Source: Bryopsis sp. KO-2023 (lineage: Eukaryota > Chlorophyta > Ulvophyceae > Bryopsidales > Bryopsidaceae). From it: DNA of 64,000 nucleotides. The notes under the pieces are model-generated. The model had not been told where the DNA came from. It did no database searches and saw only the letters and a list, made by a program, of their open reading frames with translations. Made by a program: the position numbers and the translations under genes. The first letter of the stretch is position 1, and every line of letters begins with the position of its first letter. This document shows, piece by piece, positions 1-12,721 of this stretch. Location of the stretch: positions 10,741,001-10,805,000 of the forward strand of contig BSYQ01000001.1 in NCBI GenBank assembly GCA_030272585.1, in the 5' to 3' direction.

Positions 1-322
1 GTATCCTTCTTTGGACAAAAATGATATGAACTTTTTCGTTGCGCTGCATGTCTGGCTGTTGGATGGGGTGTTGGTCGATTTCCTGTGAGTGTGAAGGATC
101 CACTGTAGAATCGATGTTAAATATCTCTGTGATTTCGTATTGTAACCTTGACGTTGTGCACGCTGAGCCCAGCCATCCATTTGCAATGGAAATGGTGACC
201 CTGTTATGGCCTTGCTTTTCCCTGTCATGTTTTTCAGGATTTTTGTTTCAATTTTTTCAGATTCTTACGTGAGTGTTGTCCCTCTGTAACACCCCAGCAA
301 ACCTGCCCACTTTTTCTGACAG

Positions 323-3300
323 ATTTGCTTTGTGGATTTTTTGGTCAGTACCCAGAGCGACGAACCCTTGTGGCGGAGGTGATGGGCCTCCTAGTGGACC
401 ACATTGCTGAAGATATGCGTTGTTCGCTCGTGGTGTCAATTCTGGAGCAACTGTGTGGCGCTGGAGAGTTGGAAGTCAGACAGGCGGCATTAACCAGTCT
501 CACCAGAGTGCTGGACCTGATGTCTGGCCTGGAAAAATATCGAGTGGTGAGTGGGATTTAAACCACACTTTTTCGGGGAAAAAAGTGAAAGAACCGATGG
601 CATGATTGCGCTCTTGTCTGGGTTTGATTTCTGGATATATCCATGGATGAGTTTCTGATGCAGAAAATTTTGAAAATTCTGTTGCAGTTCGAGAACCTAA
701 TGATAAATTTAGCAACGGATCCATCCGAGGCGATTTCCGGAGCTGCAATGAAAAACATGCTACCGGCGATGCTCAATTGGATCTGGGATTCAGACAAGCT
801 GTACAGTGAATTAATGCCCAATATCTTGCAAAGGCTGCTGACTGCATTGACGGAGAGCCCCTTCAGCGTGGGAACAGACCACACATTGATCGTTAGGGGG
901 GAGGCCGAATTGCACACCCCGAAAGAAGCTCAACAGAGAAAGGTGAGGTTTTTTTTTTCGTTTCGGGTTGAAACATGAAGGGGGCCCCTCTTGCTCTTTG
1001 TCGATATTTTGAATGCTTCTGTTGTTTCCTTCATTGTGGGGTTTTTGCTGTGGTTGGAAACAGATGCTTGCGTTGATTTATCTCTACTGTAAGCTGCTGC
1101 CTGTGCTTCGGACAATGGCACTGAAAGGGAGGCCAGACTGGGCGGTAGCAGACGGTGTGGAATCCAGAGCAATCGCAGAAGGGCCAGGTCGGTTGGATCC
1201 CTTCTATTACTCAACTTGTTTTTGACACCAAACAAAGTTTCGATAAAAGTCGACATTCAAAAAAAAATGAAAATCCCAGGAGCATGGGAAACCTTCATTG
1301 ATTGTGTATACTCGACTGGGGAACCATCTGTAAGAAAGTTTCTTGAAGTTTTTAATGCTTGTTTTTAACATCGATGAATTGGATTGGTTAAAAAGGGGAT
1401 CATTGCAGCAATGGTTCAATATCGAGTGCACATAATGACAACCACCTTCCGAACAAAACGAGGCCCAACGGGACCAATCCGTTTATCAGGTCCCCTTCGA
1501 CCCCACCCAGCTCCTCACCTGAAAATAGGGCCGATACCAATCCATTTCATGCTAGCGAAGGTAATGCTTGTTTTTTTTTTGAAAGAGAAAAAGAGTATCA
1601 TGTGCTCATTGCTGAACTTGAGCGAACCCCCCTAGATTCTGAACAATCAGCATTCATGATGTATTTTCTGACCCTGTTATAGGTGGCCCCATGAGGACAG
1701 AGTCCAACTTGGTAAGTTGCAATATGCTGTTTCTGAAATGATTGGTTCAATCATGAGATTGAGGTTTTCGAAACTTGAAAAAGCAAGCAGCTGTGCGCTG
1801 GTTACACAAAAAAGAGTGAAGAAAGAGTGAGATTGATGTGACCTTTCAGACCTCCCACAGTCGAACCTCGTCGGTATTGAGACTGGACACCAGCCCTTTT
1901 GTTGATCCACTCAGTGCATTGACCGAACCAGAGGCAGAGCCTGAGCCAGCAAATCCATCCCCCCACACCCCAGTAGAAAATAACACACCACAGCCAGCCC
2001 CGTCCAGCACTGAGGACACCACTCCCTTGGCGTCTGTCAGTGAACCCATCGCAGCAACCCACTCCGGTGTGTCCGCTGGAGGTTTTGATTATGTGAACGA
2101 CGATGGTATCGGAGATGCTTTTTCAGAGTTGGAGGCTTCCGAATTATTTGGATGTTGGGTGGAGGCATCGGACCATGGCGATTGGACAGCTGTCGAGGTG
2201 AGATTGGGGGTAGCCGTGGGGCCAGCATCACAACCTCTGCTTCCATTGTTGAGCAAATAAAAACACTTGTTTCTACGAGAAGGATTCATGAGCGGACCAA
2301 TGCTGGACCAGAATTGAGAACCACAGAGTGCAATGGCCTGCTCCGATTCTTGGATGGATTGCCTTGCAAACCAATGTAAGCACTGACTGTGTACTTTTCT
2401 TCTTGTTGGGCAGATGGTTGCATCACGAATTATTCCGCTGCTCGTCTCGTGTATAAGAAAAGTGGGTCCTGTGCATGAGTGCAAGAAATTGAGGCGAAGG
2501 CTGGTGGCGGCTGTCAAGCTGACTTGTGGAGTGTTCGGTAGGCTCACCCACTTGGAAATCAACATTTCTTCCAAGCACCGAAACGAACTTTTTCAACTGA
2601 AGGTCCCAAATTCACACCTTGTGCCTTTTCCATCTGAAGTATGATTTAATTTTCAAGTCAATGCCTACAGGTGATGTTTTCACAGCTCGAGCAGTCGAAC
2701 CACAGTTCGTGGCATCAGCTGGGATTCCCGCAGTCCCATCAGGCATCCCAGTGCCGGACCATGTGGCTAAATTAGCACAGAGCTTGATGCCAACAACTGC
2801 TGAGGCATCCAGAGTCGGTAGAGCATGCGTGTTTCCAGCACTGCTGGCTGGGGTCCTCCCCCAAGCTGGGAAAGGGAGGGTCACTGCCTATGTCAGGAGT
2901 CTGCTCTCTGAAACTGGTAGAGGCGAAACTTGGGTCATTCAGCACAAGAAAGTGAGTCCCAGCCCAAAGTCAACCACCCCACACTGCCTGCAAAGGTTCA
3001 TTCACCATTGAATAATGTAGGTTTTGTATCTTGATATCCCTGGTGACTAATGGCATGGTATGGTTTACCCCCATGAAAATATGTGTAAACGTTACACACC
3101 TCCGTGGAGTTCTTTTTTTTTTTCAGGGCTCCGCCAACCCAGGTTCGAATCCTGGTGGGAGCCAGGAAAAGTCGGATTGAGTTGGCTTCTTCTTTGTGAA
3201 TGACTGCAGGAATCACTGGCTGCACTTCAATTTGCCGGACTGTTCTCAGAGGGCAGTTCGCAGCTTCTGGGGTTGCTCCGTGACTCTGTGAAATCTCCAA

Positions 3301-5214
3301 CTGCTGTGGTCAAGCGAGGCGGAGCTATTCTGGCGGAAGCACTGGTCATGACGTCACTCCCCCAGGAAACTGTGCAAACCATTCTGCCGAGTGAGCGCCC
3401 CAGTTCAGGATATCCTTTTCGACTTTTGCTTCTGTTTTGGAATGTATCACATAGGGGCTGGAAGTCTCAGACAGCTCATCCACTTTTTTTTTCACTTTTA
3501 TTTTTATTTTTATTTTTTACTTTTTTTTTTTGTATGAGCAATATGAGGATCGAGACAAATAATGCACTTTTTTTCAAGTCATGTGTTCTCTTTTGCTCTA
3601 GGTCTTGAGGTGCTTACGTCATTTTATGATAAGAATGTGCAAGTCGCTGCTGTGGAGGCGATGGAAAGCGTAGCTGTTCATTGCAGCTCACATCCTGAAG
3701 TCGTTGAGAAACTCCATGCCCAATTTGATAAATTAGTCACTGATGGATCCCATGAGGTAGCCACAAGCGAAAAAACACTGGAGAATCGACTTTCAGAAAA
3801 AGGGTGGATGCGGTGGAAAACGTTTATTTGTTTTTCTTGTTAGAGATTGCACTCTTGATTTACTCTGCCCCCCCCCCCCAAAAAAAAAAAAAAAAAAATT
3901 ACAGAAAAACAGAAAAAAGCAGGTAGAATTTACCACATGATTTCAACATGCTGTTCATTTGTGGAAGTTTATTTGATTTTCCAGTTTTTTCTTTTCTTTT
4001 TTTCAGGTTCAAATGGCGGTTATTCGGGCACTGTCAGGGGCTGTAAATATCTCTGCTGGAGTCCATGTGGAATTCTTGCTGAAGCAAGTCCTGTTGCTGT
4101 TGGCCCACATCCATCAGAAATCGTCGGCAGGAAAAAGCTATCTGCAACTGCAAGAAATGGCCCTCACCATATTTCATGCTTTGCGAACCCTGGACGGTTG
4201 CGAGGTCAGATTTTTTTCAAAGATTTTCTTGTTGCTATTTGAATTTGTTTATTTTTTTCTTCACCGTTTCAAGTGCAGCCCGTTCACGGAAATGTGTTAT
4301 AGGCTGACTCAGAGACAAACCACCGTATCATCACAATGTCCATATCTAATGTTGCTAATATCTGGCATAAAGCTGTAATGTTCTTTTTAAATACTGTACA
4401 GATAATATGATGTAATGTTTCTGGGGCCGTATTTGAATCGGTTTGGCTTTCTTACATGAGATGCACTTGCTCTGATCTCTTTTGCTGGGGACAGGTGTTC
4501 CTTCATAAAGCAATTCTGATCTGTATTTGTTCCTTTGGCTTTTTTTGCGTTTTAGAAAGAAAACAACTGTTGAATAGTCCCTGCACTCAAACCCTCTGAC
4601 TTTCTTTGCTCCTTTTTTTTGCAATTGTTTCGGTTGCTTTTCTCAAAATATGCGACGAAAAAAAAAACAGATTGCAGATCACAGCACCCGACTGCACCTG
4701 GTGGCAGCAATGGAATCTTTGAAGAGAGAATCTCAGCTGCTGGACCCTACTCAAAGGCAACTGATTTCTGCGATGCTGAAAGATTTGTCTGAGAGAACCC
4801 CTGCACTGCAAGTCCCGCAGATGGCCCAACGACCAATGACAGCACGGCATGTGCAAGGGAGTGATGGGGGGAGCGACAGCAAACTATCTTACCAGGTTTG
4901 TTACATATTTATGTATTTTGTTTTCCTCCTTGCTGAAAAAAAGCAACTTTTGCATATTTAGGTAACTGTTTCACTCCTCGCTAAAACAAGCAAGCCGTTG
5001 AATATGTCTGGCACACTTTCCTACGACACTGCATATTTAAGCATATATAAAAAAAAAAGGCGTGAATCCATGCATTGAACAGGGAGGAAATGGTCATCGG
5101 AGAGCAACTTCTCTCGACACCATGTCTGCCTCAGCAGCACACAGGCGAAGTGACAGCGAGTCATCCAAAAACTCAGGTCGACCAGGGGATCCCTCAACAA
5201 ATCCTTTTACATAG
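323..5214 (+). CDS. RELCH: RELCH-like LisH/HEAT-repeat protein, C-terminal part (5' end outside window)
   Basis: About twelve exons, recognised by similarity to human RELCH (KIAA1468), which links Rab11 recycling endosomes to lipid transfer; plants have related LisH/HEAT proteins. Exons read: 323-546, 688-942, 1064-1187, one uncertain near 1430-1560, 1850-2197, 2414-2537, 2671-2951, 3210-3390, 3602-3756, 4007-4204, 4671-4895 and 5083-5214 (stop TAG). Phases join cleanly from 1850 onward. The first exon carries YPERRTLVAE followed by a helical repeat, closely matching the RELCH segment YPERRLLVAE. The last HEAT segment (LLDPTQRQLISAMLKDL) matches the RELCH C-terminal helix. The exon at 1850-2197 adds a Pro/Glu-rich linker that I do not know from the animal protein. 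The tail after the last HEAT helix is Ser-rich. The N-terminal LisH and coiled-coil part would lie upstream of the window. Family assignment is firm; the fourth exon is not. Confidence 0.82.
3120..3166 (+). repeat. tRNA-like T-arm inside a RELCH intron
   Basis: A perfect T-arm (stem CCAGG/CCTGG around TTCGAAT, with the B-box motif GGTTCGAATCC) is followed by TGGGAGCC, which looks like a tRNA 3' acceptor strand. No matching 5' acceptor, D-arm or anticodon arm is visible upstream, where a T-run lies instead. It is therefore not a complete tRNA gene. A truncated tRNA or a tRNA-derived SINE is the likely source. Confidence 0.5.
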
Positions 5215-6180
5215 CTTCCAACCTGGTGTCAGCAACACTCAATAGTCAAACATTAAGCTGCAAGAAACATAGGTGTGCTGGTAGGGCGCGGCTGTTTGAA
5301 CAGAGAAAAGCAGCAAAAAAATGCAGGTCGAATTGCGTATGATTTTTCTGTTTTCCTAGGCGAGGTTGGCAAAGGATTTATCATTCTTTTCTTTCTTTTT
5401 TTCTTTTTTTTTTTTTTTTGGGGGGGGGGGATGGGTTTGGGGGGAATTTTGAGAAAAATCATGGTAAAGCCAGGTCATTATGCTGCTTGAGTTTCTGGCT
5501 ATTGTAAAAAGAAAATGACTGATGGTTTTTTCGTTCCTCCTCTTGGTGGAAACCGTTGGAGCTTCTTGTATGGTTTTTGCCTCGGTGGAATTGGAGTTTA
5601 TGAATGACTAATATTGGTATCAAAAATTCATTGTGCTTGTTAAAAAAAAAAAAAGATTAAGATTGAGATTGAGATTCCAAACGGCTTTCCCAATTTTATG
5701 ATTTTTCCTGAGGGAATCCGTAGATTTGGTTGCTGTTGTACATTTGATGTCCCATTGTTTTTTGTAAGATTCTTCTTTCTTGTTTTAACAACGGGGAAAG
5801 TCCTATTTGTTTTCTACTTTCTTGAAGGAAAATTCCTTTTTGTTTTCGACTCTATTGAATCAGTGGTGGTGGTGGTGGTGGTACGAAATTTGCACATCAC
5901 TGGGAGTGCATGTCTTGATTTGCGCATTTTCTGGACACTCCTCTTCAAATTTTGTTCTGTTCGTAATTCTTCTCAACATACTGATTCAGAGGTGGGGAGA
6001 TCAGCGGATGGAATTGAGGCCTGATGATACCATCGTTTTTTGCCAGCAGCAAGTCCACAATTTTCAAGTTGCTTTCTTGCAGGAAGCAGTGGGGATTTCT
6101 GCGAACAACCGCAGACCACCCAAACAACACAGAGAGAAGACGAGAGTGGAATCATCCCTCTCCTACTCATAATTTATGAG
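5215..6180. other. intergenic region, no gene recognised
   Basis: AT-rich spacer between RELCH and NCA1. It holds a T-run followed by a G-tract near 5400-5430, a short GATT/GAGATT tandem near 5655-5680, and a GGT microsatellite at about 5863-5881. Open frames at 5698-6172 have no recognisable similarity or splice logic. Confidence 0.5.
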
Positions 6181-6278
6181 TTATAGATATGGACTCTTGG
6201 CTGCTGTACAGTTGCTGTACAAGAATCGACCCTCGTAAACGCGCGTGCTTGCACGTCGCACTCCGCGAAGCGCGTCGA

Positions 6279-6284
6279 CACGTG
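6279..6284. promoter_or_regulatory. CACGTG (G-box/E-box) in the NCA1 upstream region
   Basis: A perfect palindromic CACGTG lies 86 bases upstream of the NCA1 start codon, in a locally GC-rich stretch (6230-6290). In plants this motif binds bZIP and bHLH factors. That it is active here is inference. Confidence 0.35.
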
Positions 6285-6369
6285 TACACAGTCTCCAAAA
6301 ACACACCTTCCTCCCCTGTGGTTTATCAAGAGGCCACCGGGCTGAGACTGAGCAAGAACGGAACGAAAA

Positions 6370-9139
6370 ATGAGTTGCCCCTTCAAAACGATGTTTGGGG
6401 GTTCTGGAGGTGTCGCCTCTCAGGCCACTTCCACGAGCGAAAAACAAGACGTATCTCGATGCCCGTTCGCATCTGTATTCTCTGACAACACGGGTTCCAG
6501 TGAGGCACGATTGAAGAACGACGCGGTCGAATCCTCCTCTGTGCCTTCCTCGCGGGCTAATCCGACGAAGGACGCCACGAGCTCTTCCGAACATCGATGT
6601 CCCCTCGGATTCGGAACCTCGTCGGGTCCCAAGTTTACGATCCTGCACTGTCGAATTTGTCGCTCGTTGCTGTATGATTGCGTGCAGCTCGATCCATGCG
6701 AACACAAGTTCTGCAGCTTTTGTGTGGAAAGGTTCGAAGCGTGTCCCTTGTGTGGGGCAGACATACAGAACCTATCCAAAGACGAGAAAATGCAGGGTGA
6801 GCTCTTTCTTTTTCCCTCATGTCTATATTTAATACCATTTAAAAGAATCCCTTTGTTGAATAAGCAACTCCTTTGCATTTTCCTCATTGAGGTCTCCCCA
6901 GAAAACCCATTTCACTTGGGAATAACTGATCAACATCTTAAAACCCCCTAAAAACTCAACCATGAAGGTTCAGAGAAAGCAATGATGCCAAGGCAAATAT
7001 GAACAAGGAAAAAAGCCATGAGTTGAATCGACGGATGTATTGGGTTTATTGTGCAGATGTGGTAAACAAATATATTGAAGTCCACAGTAAAAATCATACG
7101 ATCTGGGAGCTGGACTCGGACCTGCCGACAGAAAAGGTACTGTATCCACACAGCAAACTCATCCTCCATCACTTCAGCATTAATTTTCTGGAAAAGAAAA
7201 TGCAATTATCACTTCTTGTAGTCTACCCAGACCAATAATATTTTTGTCGAATCTTGGTGACAAAAATAGGGGGAAACCTCTGTGTGTCGAAAAAAGAGGA
7301 GCATTTCCGTTGAAAGTTTGAATTTGTGAAGCCGGCATTCAGGTGGACGATCCTCTTGGGCTAGAAAGATGTGCGTCGACATTCTATCTTCAACTTGGCC
7401 TTCGATCGTACATGGGTGGAAACCTCGAAGCTGCGAAAGGAAGGTTGGTAGGTTGTCCAGCTTTCAATTTTCATGTACAGATTTATTCCAGTGAAATGGG
7501 GCTCAGTCTGTCATCTGAACCTCTGTGTGTGTCGTTTTTCGAAAAAAAAATAAAAATTAGAATAATAGAATAATAGAAAAGTAATGTACTGGATGAAACC
7601 TTCTTAGCAAAAAAATCAAAGCTGGGACTCCTGTAGTGTATTGGATGGTTTTATTGGAGCAGATGTATACACTTATCCTTTCGTGTTGAAACCTGTTTGT
7701 GGACTTTTCTTTGCTTGGAGGTTGGGGCTCTGTTGCAATGATCTGGAAGAGCAAGTCAATGGGCACGAGGGGGTGGATGATCAGGTTCGATGTCAGTTGG
7801 GGGCTGTTTGTGGTTCGTTGGGTGATTGCTGTAGGAGGCTTGGGGATGTCGGCACATCCATGGAGCATTATCAAAGAAGTGCTTTGCATCTCAGGGCGGT
7901 CCATGGAAATCCAGAGGTACGGGATATTGCTTTGCAAATAATCAATGGGTTGTGGGCATCTCTGGAGGGGGTGTGAAAAAATGTCGGGAGGAAAAATTGA
8001 AAGAAATGGAGTTATGAGGGTGTTTTCAGTTGTGCAGGCCAACAGCGAGCTGTGTGTAACTCTGAACAAACTTGGGGACCTCCGTTTTTACGAGGATGAT
8101 GTGACTGCTGCCCGAGATTCTTACGCAGAAGCACTGGACGTGAGAAAACGAAGTGTCGATGAAACTGATGACCCCAGTGCTGAGCAGGTTGGTCGGAGTG
8201 GTTTGATATTGATCACTGCAAATAAAGGGTTGGCAGCTCTGAGAAACTGCTTCAGGAATTCGACAAAGGGGTTTCATGCTAAAAAAAATCGATTCATCAA
8301 ATTATCGCTCCCTGATGGTGGTCGATCCTAAAATTATTTCAAAATACTGGTACTTGGGGTTGGTGGTTTAGAGGGTTTACCATTTTTGTCTGTGGCCCTC
8401 CGGGCTTTGATGGATGAACTCACAAATCACCGATGCTTTACCATTGAAATAAATAAATAAATACAATTAATTCATTCATTGGCTAAACAAGTTCCTAGCG
8501 ACTTCTATTTGAAGTTATCTTTATGTTGAGAAATACACATGTGCGAAAAGTTGTCAAACTTTTTCTCATTGCGATATGAAACTCGGTAAGCTGATTGTTT
8601 TGGACGATGGGCTTCAGTTCATTGGATAGAAAAATATGGAAGAAGAAGAACACCAAGATTTGAGAACGAGTTGTCTTTTGGGGGTTATGCAGTTGCTGGA
8701 GCTGGCGGTGTCATTGACGAAAGTGGCTGATGCTGAGCAGGTAACAAGCTTTTCTTTCCTGTTTCGTAGATGTCTCAAGCAGCACTAGCTGTCCCCAGAT
8801 TATATTTTCCTCCATACATGACAAACTCAAATATGACTTACACTTGCAACTACTTGCATTCGTAGTTGGATCAGACCCCTCCTTGAATTCGCTGAGTTTG
8901 AAAATGTTGCAAGAATTCGCTGAGTTTAAAAATGTTGCAAGGCATCTGGCACAATTATGTACATTAAGCGGAAGTAAAACATGGTGTAGGTGCTGGGAAT
9001 GAAGGCAGAATCTGAGCGTGCATTTCGAGAAGCTAAAGGAGTGTTGAAACGGCTGAAGCAGAAGGAAAGCCATCTTAATGGTGGTCAATCCGGCTTGTTC
9101 AGCAGCCTGGTTTCATTTCTGGATGGAAAAGACGACTAA
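6370..9139 (+). CDS. NCA1: NCA1 (NO CATALASE ACTIVITY 1)-like RING/TPR chaperone
   Basis: Seven exons: 6370-6796, 7057-7136, 7343-7443, 7721-7916, 8038-8187, 8693-8740 and 8990-9139 (TAA). They total 1152 bases and 383 residues, close to plant NCA1. The first exon encodes a Ser-rich N-terminus and then a RING finger: CRIC, CEHKFCSFC and CPLCGAD give a C3HC4-like ligand set. Later exons form TPR-like helices (CQLGAVCGSLGDCCRRLGD, LNKLGDLRFYEDD, LELAVSLTKVADAEQ) that align block by block with Arabidopsis NCA1. In plants NCA1 binds catalase and keeps it folded and active for H2O2 removal; that role is taken from the family. The acceptor of exon 4 (TTGGAG) has a weak pyrimidine tract, but the join is fixed by the protein match. 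The start is the first in-frame ATG. Confidence 0.92.
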
Positions 9140-9194
9140 GACAGGCTCGGGCACTCTTACGGGTCTGGTCAGTCTGACTCTTCACTGCGATTGA

Positions 9195-9385
9195 TTCGTT
9201 AGATTGGGGTGGATTCTCTCGAGGGCTGTATTGCTTGCATATTTTGAAATTGTTTGCCTAGCTTTTGTGTACCTGCCCATTTTGAATAGGATGCTTACAA
9301 CAGATTTGAAAGGTGATAGGTTTTTCTTTTGGAGGGGGGAGAGGGCTTTGGATGTAGTGCCACACTAATCTTACGAAATCAAGGT
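9195..9385. repeat. dispersed repeat, copy 1
   Basis: The stretch around GGGGTGGATTCTCTC and GGGCTGTATTGCTTGCAT recurs on the same strand near 17485-17640 with a few substitutions, and the following 150 bases are more loosely alike. Copy 1 starts just after the NCA1 stop codon, so it would lie in its 3' UTR. Confidence 0.6.
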
Positions 9386-9649
9386 TATCAAGTCATAATT
9401 TCTGCCCTGATTCTTGCCTCCAGAAAGGAATGGAATTTCTTTCCTTTACTTGTCACAGAGCATGGACTGGCATCGTGTGTGTGTGTGTGTGCTTCATTCA
9501 TTTGTCTGCTAAGAAAATTTTAAGCTATAAAATATTCAACGGCCCTCTCTCCATCGAAAAGAGAAGCAGCAGAGGTTGGCAGTGTCTCCGTGAATCGTTT
9601 TGCACAATGTGGCACAAAATTTGAAATGTTCAAAGAAAAGAAACTCAGA

Positions 9650-9740
9650 AAAAGAGAGAGAGAGAGGGAGTCGAACCCTCCAGGTAGCGCTTCTCTCCTT
9701 TCAGTTCAATCGAGCGCCCACTGGTGCACATCACTTTTCC
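9650..9740 (-). repeat. tRNA-like T-arm next to a GA microsatellite
   Basis: On the minus strand, GAGGGTTCGACTCCCTC forms a perfect T-arm. It is preceded by AGCGCTAC and followed by a (TC)n run where the acceptor strand should be. Upstream sequence does not fold into a full cloverleaf by eye. It is probably a decayed tRNA or a SINE head. Confidence 0.45.
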
Positions 9741-10067
9741 CAGCGACTCCATCCCCGAATGCGATAAACCCAACACAGAATATGGTTCTTCCCCTGCGTC
9801 TCTGCTTTGATCGACGACACTTGCGAAGAGCTTGCGCAAGAGCAGGAAGGTTTCAACAAAACCTACGTATCTGATATCATGACGATGACGCTGGGATGTG
9901 AGCATTTGGGAAACGTTGATAGCTGTTGTGCCACGCCTCGTGCGATGCATGCCGTAACGCTCGTAGCAGAACACCAAAACTTGCTCCGCACGTTCTTTCC
10001 CCTCTCGTCACTCGCGTGAAAACAGATGGCACTTCTCGTGTGGAGTCCCTACGATGGCCTCCGTGGG

Positions 10068-10074
10068 TATAAAA
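10068..10074 (+). promoter_or_regulatory. TATA box of the spondin-domain gene
   Basis: TATAAAA lies 96 bases upstream of the ATG at 10164, a normal distance for a TATA promoter with a short 5' UTR. It is the clearest core promoter in the window. Confidence 0.6.
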
Positions 10075-10163
10075 GCAGAGGGAAGCAGAAGTCGAGCATC
10101 AACAAAAACTCCTCTGGCGAGTGATCTGTAGAGCACTCTTCGACCAATTGCAATTCGACGACG

Positions 10164-11850
10164 ATGAACTTCCTTTCTGCGGCAGCTATTCTTACCATCG
10201 CTCTGCTGGGCGCCAACTGCGATGCGACGAGATTTGGTAGGTTTCCGTCCTCCTGCTTGCGATTAGATACACACGAGTATGATTTGAACTGCTGTTGGCG
10301 CTCGGTCGGCATTTCCTGTGTTGGTGGAAAATACGGTGTTCCGTCGGCGACCACGTCGCCGCCGACGCTGTCGTACGTCGCCAGATTTTCATACCGGAAT
10401 GCTCAAAAACTATCTTTCGATGTGTAGGGCAACACCACGGGAAGCAAGGCTTTTTCGTGAAGCCCAGGATTATCAATAAGTTCAAATTTCAGGTGAGGGT
10501 TATTTCTTTCGAAATGTTGTCACGTTTGGTGGGCCTCCAGTGGTTCTGTTTTTGCTAACGTCGAGAGTCTCGTGCAGAGCCAGAAAATTCCATGTTGGAA
10601 AAATGTTCAATACACTGTCGTGAACGACTGCGACTGGAATTCGATGACGCACCCCAGAGACTATCCGTCCAGCGCACACTGGAGCCCTCTCTGCGGAACC
10701 ACCCACAACAGAGGGTGAGTTAGGTGCTACTGATCGAGCATTTTGTGTTGCTTCATCGAACTATGTTGACCTTCGCATTGGTGTCGTGTTTTAGAGCATC
10801 CGTGTTCAAAATCGGAGGCATCTCGACCGACGGTGTCAAGCAAGTGGCGGAGACGGGTGATTGCTCTATCCTTCAGGTGGGGCTCCGAAATCGCTTCGGT
10901 AATCAACAGAGGCGTCTCCTGATTTTCCATGCATCTGTAAAAATGCACAAAAAAAAGAAAATATCTCCTCAAGAAAATTGAATTGTTCGTGTGCTTCAGA
11001 CGGAGGTTTCGAAGTGCGCAAAATACGGGTCTTGCGGCAACTTCTTGAGCTATCCATGCAGCGCGATGGATGGCACTTGCCAGCACACTGGCACTTTTGG
11101 CGTCACTAAGAAATACCCTTACCTTTCGTTGGTTTCGATGGCGGCACCATCTCCCGACTGGTAAGGATCGCTCATGAGTGATCACTTTAACTACTGCATG
11201 CACACCAGGAAATTCACGTCTGCTTGCATATCCTGACGTGGTCGTTTTTTCGATGATCAGGTTCGTCGGCGTGGATTCTATTGGTCTGTGCGAGCACGGC
11301 TTCTGGGTACCCAAGTATGAGAAATATCTCATGGGTAACGATGCTGGAACGGACGGTGGCCCTACCTTCTTGTCGCCGGACATGCCTTTGGCAAAGCGCG
11401 CTCCAATCTCTGTGTAAGTCCCGTTCTCCAATATCCGGCTTTTGATGGTTATCACACCTTTGAGTACATCAGGGGATGCTTTCATCATGGAGCTTAGTGT
11501 GATTTCAAGTTCAGTCAAATTGTTGTCTGACACAAGGTTTTTTCTAACATCATGTGGATTTCCAGGTTTGATGCAAAGGATGATTCCAACATTTTCTACA
11601 ACATCGAACAGTAAGTGGTAACCTGTCACTCCACGATCTGAATCCTATTGAACACTGGTGGAAAGCATATTGTGTAAATATTTTGAATAATATTTTTGCG
11701 GCCACAACAGAAGCATTCCAAATGTATCTCTACAAGATTGTTTCTACTTCAGATTCTCGCATTTTCTGACTTTTTGTTTTCTTGAATTTCTTGAACAGGG
11801 GAAAACTGTATCCGCTTTGCAAGATTACTGTGACTTTGAAGAGCACCTGA
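10164..11850 (+). CDS. secreted spondin-domain protein
   Basis: Eight exons: 10164-10236, 10428-10492, 10578-10714, 10795-10876, 11000-11160, 11261-11413, about 11566-11610 and 11799-11850 (TGA). The product is about 255 residues. A signal peptide (MNFLSAAAILTIALLGANC) is followed by a complete Spondin_N-type domain. Diagnostic parts are HWSPLCGTTHN, the SMAAPSPDWFVGVDSIGLC block and the acidic DAGTDGGPTFLSPD loop, which in animal spondins contributes to a divalent-metal site. There is no TSP1 repeat or reeler domain, so this is the domain alone, unlike animal F-spondin. Many Cys residues suggest disulfides outside the cell. A substrate or partner cannot be read from the sequence. It converges tail to tail with a TSP1-repeat membrane protein gene. 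Confidence 0.9.
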
Positions 11851-12721
11851 TGCCTTTACCCCAATTTCCTGACTTCTTTTGGGGAGAATCATTTTTAATT
11901 TTATTGTGACTGTGTTGAGCGCCTTCTTTGAACTGATAGTAGTCTAGTTTGAATGTGAGAAGGAAATATATTGGCTTCCACATCATAGTCATGGGTTGTA
12001 GCAAAAAACGGAAGCAAAAGACTGCTTTTGTTCATTTAAAAACTTGTTGTAAATGTTTCGTTTCTTCTCCTGATACTTATTATGTACTGTGAATTCTGCC
12101 TGGGAAATTCTCTTTGCAAAATTAAACAAATATTACCCGAGAAATAAACCTTCTCATATGGCGCGTTTCGAAATTTATATTAAAACGATGAAGAGGAAAT
12201 GATGAGGGTATTATTCGATAAAAGTCTTGAAAATGTAGAAAATGTAGTAGCAAGGACGAAATGAAATTGGGGGTTGTATTGCTGACATTACTGACATTCA
12301 TACAGTGTGTAGAATACACAATACACACATCTCTTTGTGGGCCAATGATGACCTTTTACATTTTTCTGTTCAAGGTTTTTTCCAAATAATAGCAGAGCGA
12401 TCGATACCAATCGAGGCTCTTTTCAAAATTAAAAAAAAAATCATCTTCCCCATGATTTGAGGGGATTGTATCTTGCTCGGTAGCTGGCTTTAGAAAATAT
12501 GAGTGAATTGATGGAGCCCAGCAGCTGGCGCATTGGGATCCTCTGTGCTCGCTTCCTCTAAGCAATCCAAACCAGGCAGTCAAGCCATAACGTACGTTAA
12601 GGCATGGACAAAATGACACAGAACATATCAACTTGATACTCAGACACCAAAATCAAATTATGTCTTTCCACTGGATGCGGCGACGAAGGCTTTGTACAAA
12701 GCCTACACATGTGTAGAAAAG
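11851..12721. other. convergent 3' intergenic spacer
   Basis: This 870-base AT-rich stretch separates the stop codons of the spondin gene (+) and the TSP1-repeat gene (-). It should hold both 3' UTRs. AATAAA-like strings occur, but I could not single out a poly(A) signal. No gene is seen. Confidence 0.5.
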
